In this document: in pieces, positions 1-5,049 of the stretch
Numbering within the stretch: position 1 is the stretch's first letter
How the letters are laid out: each line of letters begins with the position of its first letter
Origin: Bifidobacteriaceae bacterium
GTDB taxonomy: Bacteria; Actinomycetota; Actinomycetes; Actinomycetales; WQXJ01
DNA: 5,055 nt
Direction: 5' to 3'
Assembly (NCBI GenBank): GCA_031272565.1
Contig: JAISTN010000250.1
Coordinates: 1-5,055 of the forward strand
Translations under genes and position numbers: made by a program
Notes under the pieces: model-generated
Told to the model about the DNA's origin: nothing
Database searches by the model: none
The model's input: the letters and a program-made list of their open reading frames with translations, nothing else

Positions 1-205
1 CGGACCCAATGATCCGTGCACCTGCCGCTGCCACCCAACGGCTCACCCTCAGCGTCCCAGGCCGACTCGTCACTGTCTCAACCACTGCCAAACCTGCCCC
101 TGCCACCCAAGCCCGCCAACACACAGTCCCAGACCAGTCGTCGCTGACCCAATGACCCGCGAACTCGCCGTCAACCCCCCAAGCCCCCAACCCGGCCACC
201 CACGG
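1..205. repeat. Degenerate tandem repeat, period about 71-72 bp, three copies
   Basis: Three diverged copies lie head to tail, starting near 1, 73 and 144. The best block is CCTGCC[G/C]CTGCCACCCAA, found at 21-38 and 93-110 with one mismatch in 18 bases, exactly 72 bp apart. GTCCCAG recurs at 54-60 and 126-132 (72 bp), TCGTC at 67-71 and 138-142 (71 bp), and GACCCAATGA at 3-12 and 146-155 (143 bp, two periods). CCCAAGCCC at 106-114 is matched at 178-186. The third copy is the most decayed and fades out near 205. The first copy begins at the window edge, so the array may continue to the left. The strand is very C-rich and G-poor. No reading frame through it is convincing. I see the repeat directly; its role is unknown. 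Confidence 0.6.
175..201 (-). other. Potential G-quadruplex motif on the minus strand
   Basis: Read on the minus strand there are four runs of three or more G: 201-199 (3), 193-191 (3), 188-184 (5) and 180-175 (6), with loops of 5, 2 and 3 bases. This fits the standard four-run pattern with short loops. It lies in the third copy of the tandem repeat, about 105 to 130 bp upstream of the NUDIX start, on the template strand for that gene. Folding in the cell is not shown. Confidence 0.45.
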
Positions 206-274
206 CCAAGAAGGCTGTCACCTGGGTCCAGGTCCGGGGTGACGAGGTTTCCCCGGGCACCCGGTGGCGCCAAG

Positions 275-280
275 TAGGCT
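275..280 (+). promoter_or_regulatory. Weak candidate -10 box for the NUDIX gene
   Basis: TAGGCT fits the loose TAnnnT pattern of actinobacterial -10 boxes and would start transcription near 287, giving a leader of about 20 bases before the GTG. No good -35 box is visible at 16 to 19 bp upstream, so this is only a candidate. The gene's ribosome binding site AAAGGA follows at 294-299. Confidence 0.22.
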
Positions 281-306
281 GATCCTGGCGGCGAAAGGAC
301 AGGCTC

Positions 307-858
307 GTGGCGCACTTGCACACTCAGCCCGGCGGGCATGACAACACCGTCTCCGCGCACATCGTGGGCACCTTCTGGGCCGAACCGCGCGTCCTGTTCC
401 ACCGCCACAAGACGTTGGGCAAGCTGCTACAAGTTGGGGGCCACGTCGAGCCAGCCGAGGACCCGTGGAGTGCCATTGGGCATGAAATCGAAGAAGAGTC
501 TGGCTACCGCCTGAACCAACTGCAAGTCCTGCAGCCCCCGCACCGGTTGCGGGAGTTGGGGACCACCGCGGCCGTGCTGCACCCCCACCCCGTCTGCCTG
601 ACCACACACAGTTTTGGCGACGGCTCCGACCACTGGCACAACGACATCGTCTTCGCCTTCGTGGCGGCCGGTCCGCCGGCCGGGCGGCCCGGCCCGGGCG
701 AATCACCAGACCTGGCCTGGCTGACCCTCAAGGACCTGGCCTCGCTGGCGGACGCGGACGTGTTCCCGGATGCGCGCGCCATCGCCGCCTATGTGTTGAG
801 CGAGATCCTGCCGGCCTGGGAGGCCGTCCCGGCGGCCAGCTTTACCCGGCCGGTGTAA
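307..858 (+). CDS. NUDIX hydrolase
   Basis: This 183-residue protein has a NUDIX box at about residues 45-67 in the pattern G-x5-E-x7-[H]-E-I-x-E-E-x-G-Y. NUDIX enzymes use this loop-helix-loop to bind Mg2+ and cleave a nucleoside diphosphate linked to another group; the catalytic glutamates (E60, E63, E64) are present. The position usually held by Arg before the first of these Glu residues is His59. The stretch before the box (GKLLQVGGHVEPAED) resembles the GK-W/L-L-Q-x-GGHVE-P-x-E-D group of bacterial NUDIX proteins of unassigned substrate. The protein is probably cytoplasmic, with no signal peptide or membrane segment. The start is GTG: AAAGGA sits 7 bases upstream, and an in-frame TGA at 280-282 rules out a longer form. 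Its stop lies 12 bp from the stop of the opposing operon, so it appears to be its own unit. The family is sure; the substrate is unknown. Confidence 0.9.
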   Translation: MAHLHTQPGGHDNTVSAHIVGTFWAEPRVLFHRHKTLGKLLQVGGHVEPAEDPWSAIGHEIEEESGYRLNQLQVLQPPHRLRELGTTAAVLHPHPVCLTTHSFGDGSDHWHNDIVFAFVAAGPPAGRPGPGESPDLAWLTLKDLASLADADVFPDARAIAAYVLSEILPAWEAVPAASFTRPV

Positions 859-870
859 GACCTAACCCGC

Positions 871-1869
871 TCAGGCCAGGGTGAAGGCCGATTCCAGGCG
901 GCCATCCTCGCAGGACAGGGCCACCTCGGTGACGCCGGCCTGCGCCAGCACCGCCAGCAGGCGGCGGCACTCCGGCAGATCGCCGGCCACCGCGAACTGG
1001 TCGATCAAGTCGTCTGGCAACAACCGCTGCAGCCCGGCCCAGTCCGCCGCCGCCAGCAGTTCTCCGGCCGCCGTCAAGTCTTCCCGGGTCAGCGGGCTCC
1101 ACTCGGTGAACAGAGTCGACAGGAAATCCAACCCAGCCCAGGCCGCCATGTAGCCGGCCACGCAGCGGCGCATCGATTCCTTGGCGGCGGCCTTGTCCGC
1201 CAGTAGACAGACCGGCACGTAGGCCACCACCGCCACCGGCTCACGCCCGGCCGCCCCTGCTGCCTCCTGGACCAGGCCGGTCGCCACCCGGATGTGCTCC
1301 ACCGAGCACATCATCGACAACACGACGCCATCGGCCACCCGGCCTGCTTGGGCCAGCGCCTTGGGCCCCACGGCGGCGGCGTAGACCGGCACCGCTGGCC
1401 CGTCCCCGGCCGCCCCGCTCAGGGTCAACCCTTCGGCCTGGTGCAACAGGCCGCCGGTGGCTAGCGTGCCGCCAGCCAGCAAGGTCCTGACCTGCTCAAT
1501 CGCCTGGCGCACAATCGTCAACGGCGGGCGGGCCGGCAAGCCGATGTGCTTGGTGCGCTCCCCCACTCCGGCCCCCAGGCCCAACGTGAACCGGCCCGGT
1601 CCAAGATCGTTCATGGTCCGCAGGTCCATGGCCAGGGCGGCGGGCGGCCGCAGTTGCGGCGCCACCACGCCCACGCCCACACCGATCCGCTGGGTGGTAG
1701 CGAGCACGGCCCCAGCCAGGGGCAGGGCGCCGCGGTGGTACAGGTCCTCCGCCAGCCAAACGCGGGTGACGCCGGCGGCCTCGGCCGCCTGGGCCGCCCT
1801 CAAGGCCGCCGCGGCCGGACCATGGTTGTCAAGCAGCAAGCCAATGGCTGGTAGCGACACCGGGCACAT
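871..1869 (-). CDS. Luciferase-like (LLM class) flavin/F420-dependent oxidoreductase
   Basis: The product is 332 residues, normal for single-domain bacterial luciferase-like TIM-barrel enzymes. The N-terminal part carries the family pattern: AEAAGVTRVWLAED (about 29-42), a strand-plus-loop region (GVGVGVVAPQLRPPAALAMDLRTMNDLGPGRFTLGLGAG, about 63-101) that resembles the cofactor-binding part of methylene-tetrahydromethanopterin reductase-like proteins, then PVYAAAVGPKALAQAGRVADGVVLS (about 161-185). The C-terminal segment LLPDDLIDQFAVAGDLPECRRLL is also typical. Members use reduced flavin or coenzyme F420 to reduce or oxygenate small molecules; which one is used here cannot be told. The reading frame is open upstream to 2091, but the ATG at 1869 is chosen because GAGG (1879-1876) lies 6 bases before it and it falls one base after the stop of the upstream M24 gene. 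This spacing suggests translational coupling and a shared transcript. The substrate is unknown and may be linked to the M24 reaction. Confidence 0.88.
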   Translation of the reverse strand: MCPVSLPAIGLLLDNHGPAAAALRAAQAAEAAGVTRVWLAEDLYHRGALPLAGAVLATTQRIGVGVGVVAPQLRPPAALAMDLRTMNDLGPGRFTLGLGAGVGERTKHIGLPARPPLTIVRQAIEQVRTLLAGGTLATGGLLHQAEGLTLSGAAGDGPAVPVYAAAVGPKALAQAGRVADGVVLSMMCSVEHIRVATGLVQEAAGAAGREPVAVVAYVPVCLLADKAAAKESMRRCVAGYMAAWAGLDFLSTLFTEWSPLTREDLTAAGELLAAADWAGLQRLLPDDLIDQFAVAGDLPECRRLLAVLAQAGVTEVALSCEDGRLESAFTLA

Positions 1870-1870
1870 C

Positions 1871-3076
1871 TTAAGCCTCAACCCAGCGCAACTCGTCCCG
1901 CGGAACGGAAGAGATGGTGACGGGGCCGCCATCGGACACCAAAATGTGTTCCTCAAGCGCAAAGATGCCCAGGCCGGACGGGTCATAAAGCCACGGCTCG
2001 ACCGACAGGAACATGCCGGCCTGGAGTGGCTCGATGCCGTACGGGTCCAGCATGGGCGGCTCGTGCGGGTCCAGGCCAATCGAATGCCCAATCATGTCCA
2101 GCGAGGGCAGGCCGGATTCTGCGATCACCTTGACCGCAGCCCGGTAGGGCTCGGTGGCCGGCACCCCCGGCCGGCACAGGGCCACCGCCGCGTCTTGGGC
2201 CCGCCGGGTGACATCCCAGACGAACTTGTGGCGGTCGGTGGGCCGGCCAATCAAGACGGTGTAAGCCACGTCGGTGGAATAGCCGCCTGCCTGGGCGCCG
2301 ATGTCGATCACCAACAAGTCCCCAGCCGCCAACGGCCGCTGGGTGGGGTTGGAATCGGAACAGTGGTAGCGGTCCGCCCCGGCCCGGATGTTGCGGAACT
2401 GCGTGCCTTCCGCCCCCAGGTCCATCATGCGGGCGGCAATCATGGTGCCGACCTGGAACTCCGTCAGGCCCGGCCGCAACTGGGTGAAGGTGTCCAGCAG
2501 GGCTTGGTCGGTGACGCCGGTCAGCCAGGTCAGCCGTTCCAGTTCGCGCGGCGTCTTGATCAGGCGGCAGCCCCAGATGACGTCCGCCGCGGACAGGATC
2601 TCGCCCTCCCCCACCAGGGCCGGCAGGATTTGCAACAGGTCGTCAAAGTTCCAGCGCGGCGCCAGCACCGGGCCGCGTTCCCAGCCGATGCGGGCCTTGG
2701 CCCCGGCCGGGCCGGCCAGTTCGCGCACGGCGGCGATCAGCACCTCGGCGAACTCGCGCGGCCGGGCGTGCGGTTCGTCGAAGGTCCGCAGGCGGTCGTA
2801 GTAGCTGGTGGAGAAGGCCGTGCCGGCCAGGAAGCCCGGCAATACCAGGATCGGTTCCTCGGTGACGTGCAGCACCACGGCCGCGGTGGGGAAGGCCTTG
2901 GAGTCCCAGTGGTTGGTCAGGAAGCCGCTGAAGTATTCGACGTTCTCCTTCTGCAATAACACCACCAGGTCAAGGCCCGCCTGGGCCATCAGACCCTGGG
3001 CCTTGGCCACCCGGCCGCGGTATTCGTCAGCCGGGAAATCGGCCCATTTCAGACGGTAGTCCGGGTTGATCGCCAT
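1871..3076 (-). CDS. M24-family metallopeptidase (Xaa-Pro peptidase/creatinase fold)
   Basis: The protein has 401 residues in the two-domain layout of this family: an N-terminal creatinase-like domain (about 15-170, with NVEYFSGF near 45) and a C-terminal pita-bread catalytic domain (about 180-400). The five expected metal ligands can be placed: D258 in VIDIG, D269 in STDVAYT, H331 in IGHSIG, E360 in SVEPW and E375 in ALEEHILV. The accessory histidine H338 (HEPP) and H238 are also present. It therefore looks catalytically competent with two divalent metal ions. Family members cleave Xaa-Pro peptides, or act as creatinase, ectoine hydrolase or related C-N hydrolases; the substrate cannot be fixed here. 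No signal peptide is seen, so it should be cytoplasmic. The ATG at 3076 is chosen for AAGGAG at 3088-3083, 6 bases upstream. A longer form from a GTG at 3175 would add a Pro/Ala-rich tail without a ribosome site. It is the first gene of the operon and diverges from the transporter gene. Confidence 0.9.
   Translation of the reverse strand: MAINPDYRLKWADFPADEYRGRVAKAQGLMAQAGLDLVVLLQKENVEYFSGFLTNHWDSKAFPTAAVVLHVTEEPILVLPGFLAGTAFSTSYYDRLRTFDEPHARPREFAEVLIAAVRELAGPAGAKARIGWERGPVLAPRWNFDDLLQILPALVGEGEILSAADVIWGCRLIKTPRELERLTWLTGVTDQALLDTFTQLRPGLTEFQVGTMIAARMMDLGAEGTQFRNIRAGADRYHCSDSNPTQRPLAAGDLLVIDIGAQAGGYSTDVAYTVLIGRPTDRHKFVWDVTRRAQDAAVALCRPGVPATEPYRAAVKVIAESGLPSLDMIGHSIGLDPHEPPMLDPYGIEPLQAGMFLSVEPWLYDPSGLGIFALEEHILVSDGGPVTISSVPRDELRWVEA
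1876..1879 (-). promoter_or_regulatory. Ribosome binding site of the LLM oxidoreductase
   Basis: GAGG on the minus strand lies inside the last codons of the M24 gene, 6 bases before the ATG at 1869. It supports that start over the longer open frame, and fits re-initiation by ribosomes ending the upstream gene. Confidence 0.65.
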
Positions 3077-3082
3077 CGGCTG

Positions 3083-3088
3083 CTCCTT
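3083..3088 (-). promoter_or_regulatory. Ribosome binding site of the M24 gene
   Basis: AAGGAG on the minus strand is 6 bases from the ATG at 3076. It decides between this start and the GTG at 3175, which has no comparable site. Confidence 0.8.
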
Positions 3089-3147
3089 CGGTCCGGGTGG
3101 TGTGGCTGGTTTCGGTGGTGTCGACGGTGCGGGTGATGCGGCCGGCT

Positions 3148-3161
3148 GCCGGCGAACCGGC
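3148..3161 (-). other. Short GC stem with UUCG loop in the operon leader
   Basis: In the minus-strand transcript GCCGG-UUCG-CCGGC forms a 5-bp all-GC stem with a UUCG loop, about 70 to 85 bases before the M24 start codon. The loop is closed by G-C rather than the extra-stable C-G. The stem overlaps one arm of the 18-bp inverted repeat, so it may simply reflect that element. No U-run follows, so it is not a standard terminator. Confidence 0.35.
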
Positions 3162-3185
3162 CGGGCCGCCACCACCCACCCCAGA

Positions 3186-3214
3186 AAGATACCGGCATTA
3201 CCGGCCCATGGCAG
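3186..3214 (-). promoter_or_regulatory. Candidate promoter of the M24-LLM operon
   Basis: On the minus strand, CTGCCA (3214-3209) and TATCTT (3191-3186) each match 4 of 6 bases of the sigma-70-type consensus and are spaced by the ideal 17 bp. Transcription would begin near 3179, giving a leader of about 100 bases to the ATG at 3076. The spacer holds two copies of TACCGGC (3190-3196 and 3199-3205, plus-strand reading), one helical turn apart. Confidence 0.4.
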
Positions 3215-3225
3215 CCGTTTGCCAT
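3208..3225. promoter_or_regulatory. Dyad ATGGCA-N6-TGCCAT over the candidate -35
   Basis: A perfect inverted repeat with 6-bp arms and a 6-bp centre overlaps the candidate -35 box of the minus operon. A protein bound here would block or assist RNA polymerase. The size fits a dimeric helix-turn-helix regulator, but the regulator is not in the window. Confidence 0.35.
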
Positions 3226-3322
3226 TTCGCTATTGGATGAATGGCCAGTTGGGCCAAGCCGGCCCGGCCGGTTCGCCACCCCGGCCAGCCAAAGGGGGTC
3301 CCACCAGGCACTTCGCTTCCGC

Positions 3323-3328
3323 TAAACT
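3323..3328 (+). promoter_or_regulatory. Candidate -10 box of the transporter gene
   Basis: TAAACT matches 4 of 6 bases of TATAAT and stands out in GC-rich surroundings. The start point would fall near 3334-3336, inside the adjoining palindrome, with a leader of about 75 bases. No clear -35 box is present at the usual distance, which would suit a promoter needing an activator, or could mean the call is wrong. Confidence 0.35.
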
Positions 3329-3341
3329 GTTCCATGGAACA
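3328..3341. promoter_or_regulatory. Perfect 14-bp palindrome, likely operator
   Basis: TGTTCCATGGAACA is a perfect 14-bp palindrome sharing its first base with the candidate -10 box of the solute-binding protein gene. A bound repressor would cover the -10 and start site. The half-site order (GTTC then GAAC) is opposite to the LexA box of Gram-positive bacteria, so it is not that. The cognate regulator is unknown. Confidence 0.5.
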
Positions 3342-3355
3342 CGTCTAGCAGTGTT
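3338..3355. promoter_or_regulatory. Imperfect 18-bp palindrome overlapping the 14-bp one
   Basis: AACACGTCTAGCAGTGTT matches its own reverse complement at 14 of 18 positions, with perfect AACAC/GTGTT arms and a CTAG centre. It shares the AACA segment with the 14-bp palindrome just upstream, so both might be occupied by one regulator in tandem or by competing proteins. Confidence 0.3.
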
Positions 3356-3392
3356 TCAGGGCCGCTCGGCCATCCGATTTCATCGCCTAACC

Positions 3393-3398
3393 GGAGGT
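3393..3398 (+). promoter_or_regulatory. Ribosome binding site of the solute-binding protein
   Basis: GGAGGT lies 10 bases before the ATG at 3409, a rather long but workable spacing. It supports this ATG, which is also followed directly by a good lipoprotein signal peptide. Confidence 0.75.
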
Positions 3399-3408
3399 CA
3401 CACACCGT

Positions 3409-5049
3409 ATGTCCCAATTCAATTCCGCTTGGAAGCGCGCCGCAAAGGGCGCCACGGTCGCCTTGACGGCGGCCGCCCTCGCCTTTTCCGCCGCCTGCTC
3501 CGGCAACGGTGGCAGTGACGACGCCAACACCGGCACCGCCGGTGCCACTGGCAGCGCCACGGCCGGTGAGGATTCAGCCCAGGGCCAAGACGTGCTGCAC
3601 ATCGGGTTCTTCTCGGCGCCATCGGCGCCAGACCCGGACCGCTTCTACGGCGCCAACGGCATGATGATCACGCTGAACGCCTACGAAAGCCTGGTCAAGT
3701 ACGAGCAAGCCAACAATGACAACCCGCCCATCGTGCCGTCCCTGGCCACCGAATGGACCGTCAGCGACGACAACACGGTCTACGAGTTCACCCTGCGCGA
3801 AGGCGTCAAATTTGCCGACGGCACCGTGTTCGACTCTGCCGTGGCCAAGGCGTCATTCGAACGCCGTCAGAACGTGGCCGCCGGGGTTGCCTGGCTGGCT
3901 GGCGACATCAAGCAGATCGACACGCCGGACGCCTCCCACATCACCATCACGCTGAACGCGCCTAACTCGGCCTACCTGGACTACCTGGCCTCTCCCTACG
4001 GGCCCAAGATGGTCAACCCCAAGGTGGTGCAGGACAATCCAGATGACTTTGGCCAGGCCTACCTAGCGGAACACACCGACGGCACCGGCCCCTACCAGTT
4101 GACTGAATCCGTCACCGACACCAGCTACGTCATGCTCTACAACGAGAACTACTGGGGCGACAAGGACCCCCAGTTCAAGCGGGTCGAGATCACGGTCTAT
4201 TCCGACGCCTCCGCCTATGAGATGGCGCTGGAAGCCGGGGACGAAGACCTGATCATCGGGTCGGTCGCCTCCGCCTCGCAGGGCAAGTACAAGGAACACT
4301 CCACCCTCAAGGCCTATTCGCTGCCCACCTTCCAGGTCGGCATCGTCTACATGAACCCCAACCGGGACTTCTTCGCCACGGCGGAGGCCCGCCGGGCCTT
4401 CTACCAGTTCATTGACTGGGCCCAGATGGTTGAAGACGTGATCCCCCACAAGGGCACCCTGGCCACCGGCAAGTTCTCCCGCGGCGCCGTCAAGGGCGAC
4501 TCGATCGACATTGTCTATGATCCCCAGCCGTTCCAGGACTATGTCGCCACGCTGCCGCCCGGCACCAAGGTCGAAATGGGTTACTTCGAAATGTCGATGG
4601 ACGACAAGCAGATCGCGGAAACGGTGGCGGCGCAGCTCCTGGCGCTGGGCCTGGACGCGACGGCCACGGCCCGGTCCGAATCAGAAGTCTACGGCGACTG
4701 GTTCGCAGACCACGCGCTGGCACCGGACCTGTTCATCCAGTCCAACACCTGGCCGGATTCGTCCAACGGCTACCTGTACGGCCAGGTCTACTGGGGTGAA
4801 GGCGGCGGCCTGAACTACACCGGCTGCACCACGCCAGAGATCAACGAGAATCTAGCCCAAGCCCTTGAAACGGGCGACGATTCGTACTACCTGGCGGCAG
4901 CGGAGGCCGAATGGGAAGCCATGTGCAACCCGATCTGGGACTACGGCAGCGACTTCGTGGCCGCCCAGCCTTGGTTGGGCAACGTGGCCGAATCCCACAC
5001 CATCTCCCAGCCCTATCACCTGGCGATCTATGACCTGACCAGGGAGTGA
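3409..5049 (+). CDS. ABC transporter solute-binding lipoprotein, peptide/nickel family (SBP_bac_5)
   Basis: The 546-residue product starts with a lipoprotein signal: basic K9, R10 and K13, a hydrophobic Ala/Leu stretch (about 14-29), then SAAC with the likely lipidated Cys30, followed by a flexible Gly/Ser/Asp/Thr linker to about 58. The mature part shows family 5 hallmarks: PSLATEWTVSDDNTVYEFTLREG (VKFADGT follows, about 110-139), GTGPYQL (225-231) and NENYWG (245-250). Length is normal for dipeptide/oligopeptide-binding proteins. It should be anchored outside the membrane and deliver a solute to an ABC permease. The ligand could be a peptide, opine, glycoside or metal chelate, since the family is broad. 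Two cysteines outside the signal, C473 and C506, might form a disulfide. No permease or ATPase is in view; the gene ends 6 bp before the edge, where they would be expected. It is divergent from the M24-LLM operon. Confidence 0.92.
   Translation: MSQFNSAWKRAAKGATVALTAAALAFSAACSGNGGSDDANTGTAGATGSATAGEDSAQGQDVLHIGFFSAPSAPDPDRFYGANGMMITLNAYESLVKYEQANNDNPPIVPSLATEWTVSDDNTVYEFTLREGVKFADGTVFDSAVAKASFERRQNVAAGVAWLAGDIKQIDTPDASHITITLNAPNSAYLDYLASPYGPKMVNPKVVQDNPDDFGQAYLAEHTDGTGPYQLTESVTDTSYVMLYNENYWGDKDPQFKRVEITVYSDASAYEMALEAGDEDLIIGSVASASQGKYKEHSTLKAYSLPTFQVGIVYMNPNRDFFATAEARRAFYQFIDWAQMVEDVIPHKGTLATGKFSRGAVKGDSIDIVYDPQPFQDYVATLPPGTKVEMGYFEMSMDDKQIAETVAAQLLALGLDATATARSESEVYGDWFADHALAPDLFIQSNTWPDSSNGYLYGQVYWGEGGGLNYTGCTTPEINENLAQALETGDDSYYLAAAEAEWEAMCNPIWDYGSDFVAAQPWLGNVAESHTISQPYHLAIYDLTRE

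Larger units (their letters stand above)
3151..3277. repeat. Perfect 18-bp inverted repeat flanking the candidate operon promoter
   Basis: CGGCCCGGCCGGTTCGCC reads on the plus strand at 3260-3277 and, without a mismatch, on the minus strand at 3168-3151. The arms are 91 bp apart. Each arm contains the 8-bp palindrome CCGGCCGG. Between the arms lie the candidate promoter of the minus operon and a 6-bp dyad. The arms could be two binding sites of one regulator in opposite orientation, or could pair as a long-range stem. An 18-base exact match over 91 bp is unlikely by chance even in GC-rich DNA, although the low complexity of the arms raises the chance. Confidence 0.6.

Noticed and set aside
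9..155. 48-residue plus-strand frame MIRAPAAATQ..., overlapping by ATGA with a 41-codon frame from 152
   Set aside because: Neither has a ribosome site or a known domain, and the ATGA occurs in two repeat copies, so the overlap is probably chance. Kept only as a possible remnant in the tandem-repeat finding.
1..205. CRISPR array
   Set aside because: The whole 72-bp unit is diverged; there are no constant short repeats alternating with unique spacers and no cas genes.
70..408. 112-residue minus-strand frame across the tandem repeat and into the NUDIX gene
   Set aside because: Its Gly/Leu/Trp-rich product reflects the complement of C-rich DNA, and it overlaps the NUDIX start on the other strand.
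1457..2959. 500-codon open frame on the plus strand, antisense to the M24 and LLM genes
   Set aside because: It lies wholly opposite two well-recognised genes, its product is low-complexity and like no family I know, and long antisense frames are expected in GC-rich DNA.
3077..3175. 33-residue N-terminal extension of the M24 protein from a GTG at 3175
   Set aside because: The extension is Pro/Ala-rich and has no ribosome site, while the ATG at 3076 has AAGGAG at ideal spacing.
3049..3279. 76-residue minus-strand frame overlapping the start of the M24 gene
   Set aside because: The product is rich in His, Arg and Pro with no domain, it overlaps a gene with a clear ribosome site, and it lacks its own.
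3328..3341. LexA/SOS box
   Set aside because: The Gram-positive LexA box is GAAC-N4-GTTC; here the half-sites are in the reverse order, GTTC-N4-GAAC.
3066..3518. 150-residue plus-strand frame across the divergent intergenic region
   Set aside because: It starts inside the M24 gene, ends inside the solute-binding protein gene in another frame, and shows no recognisable domain.
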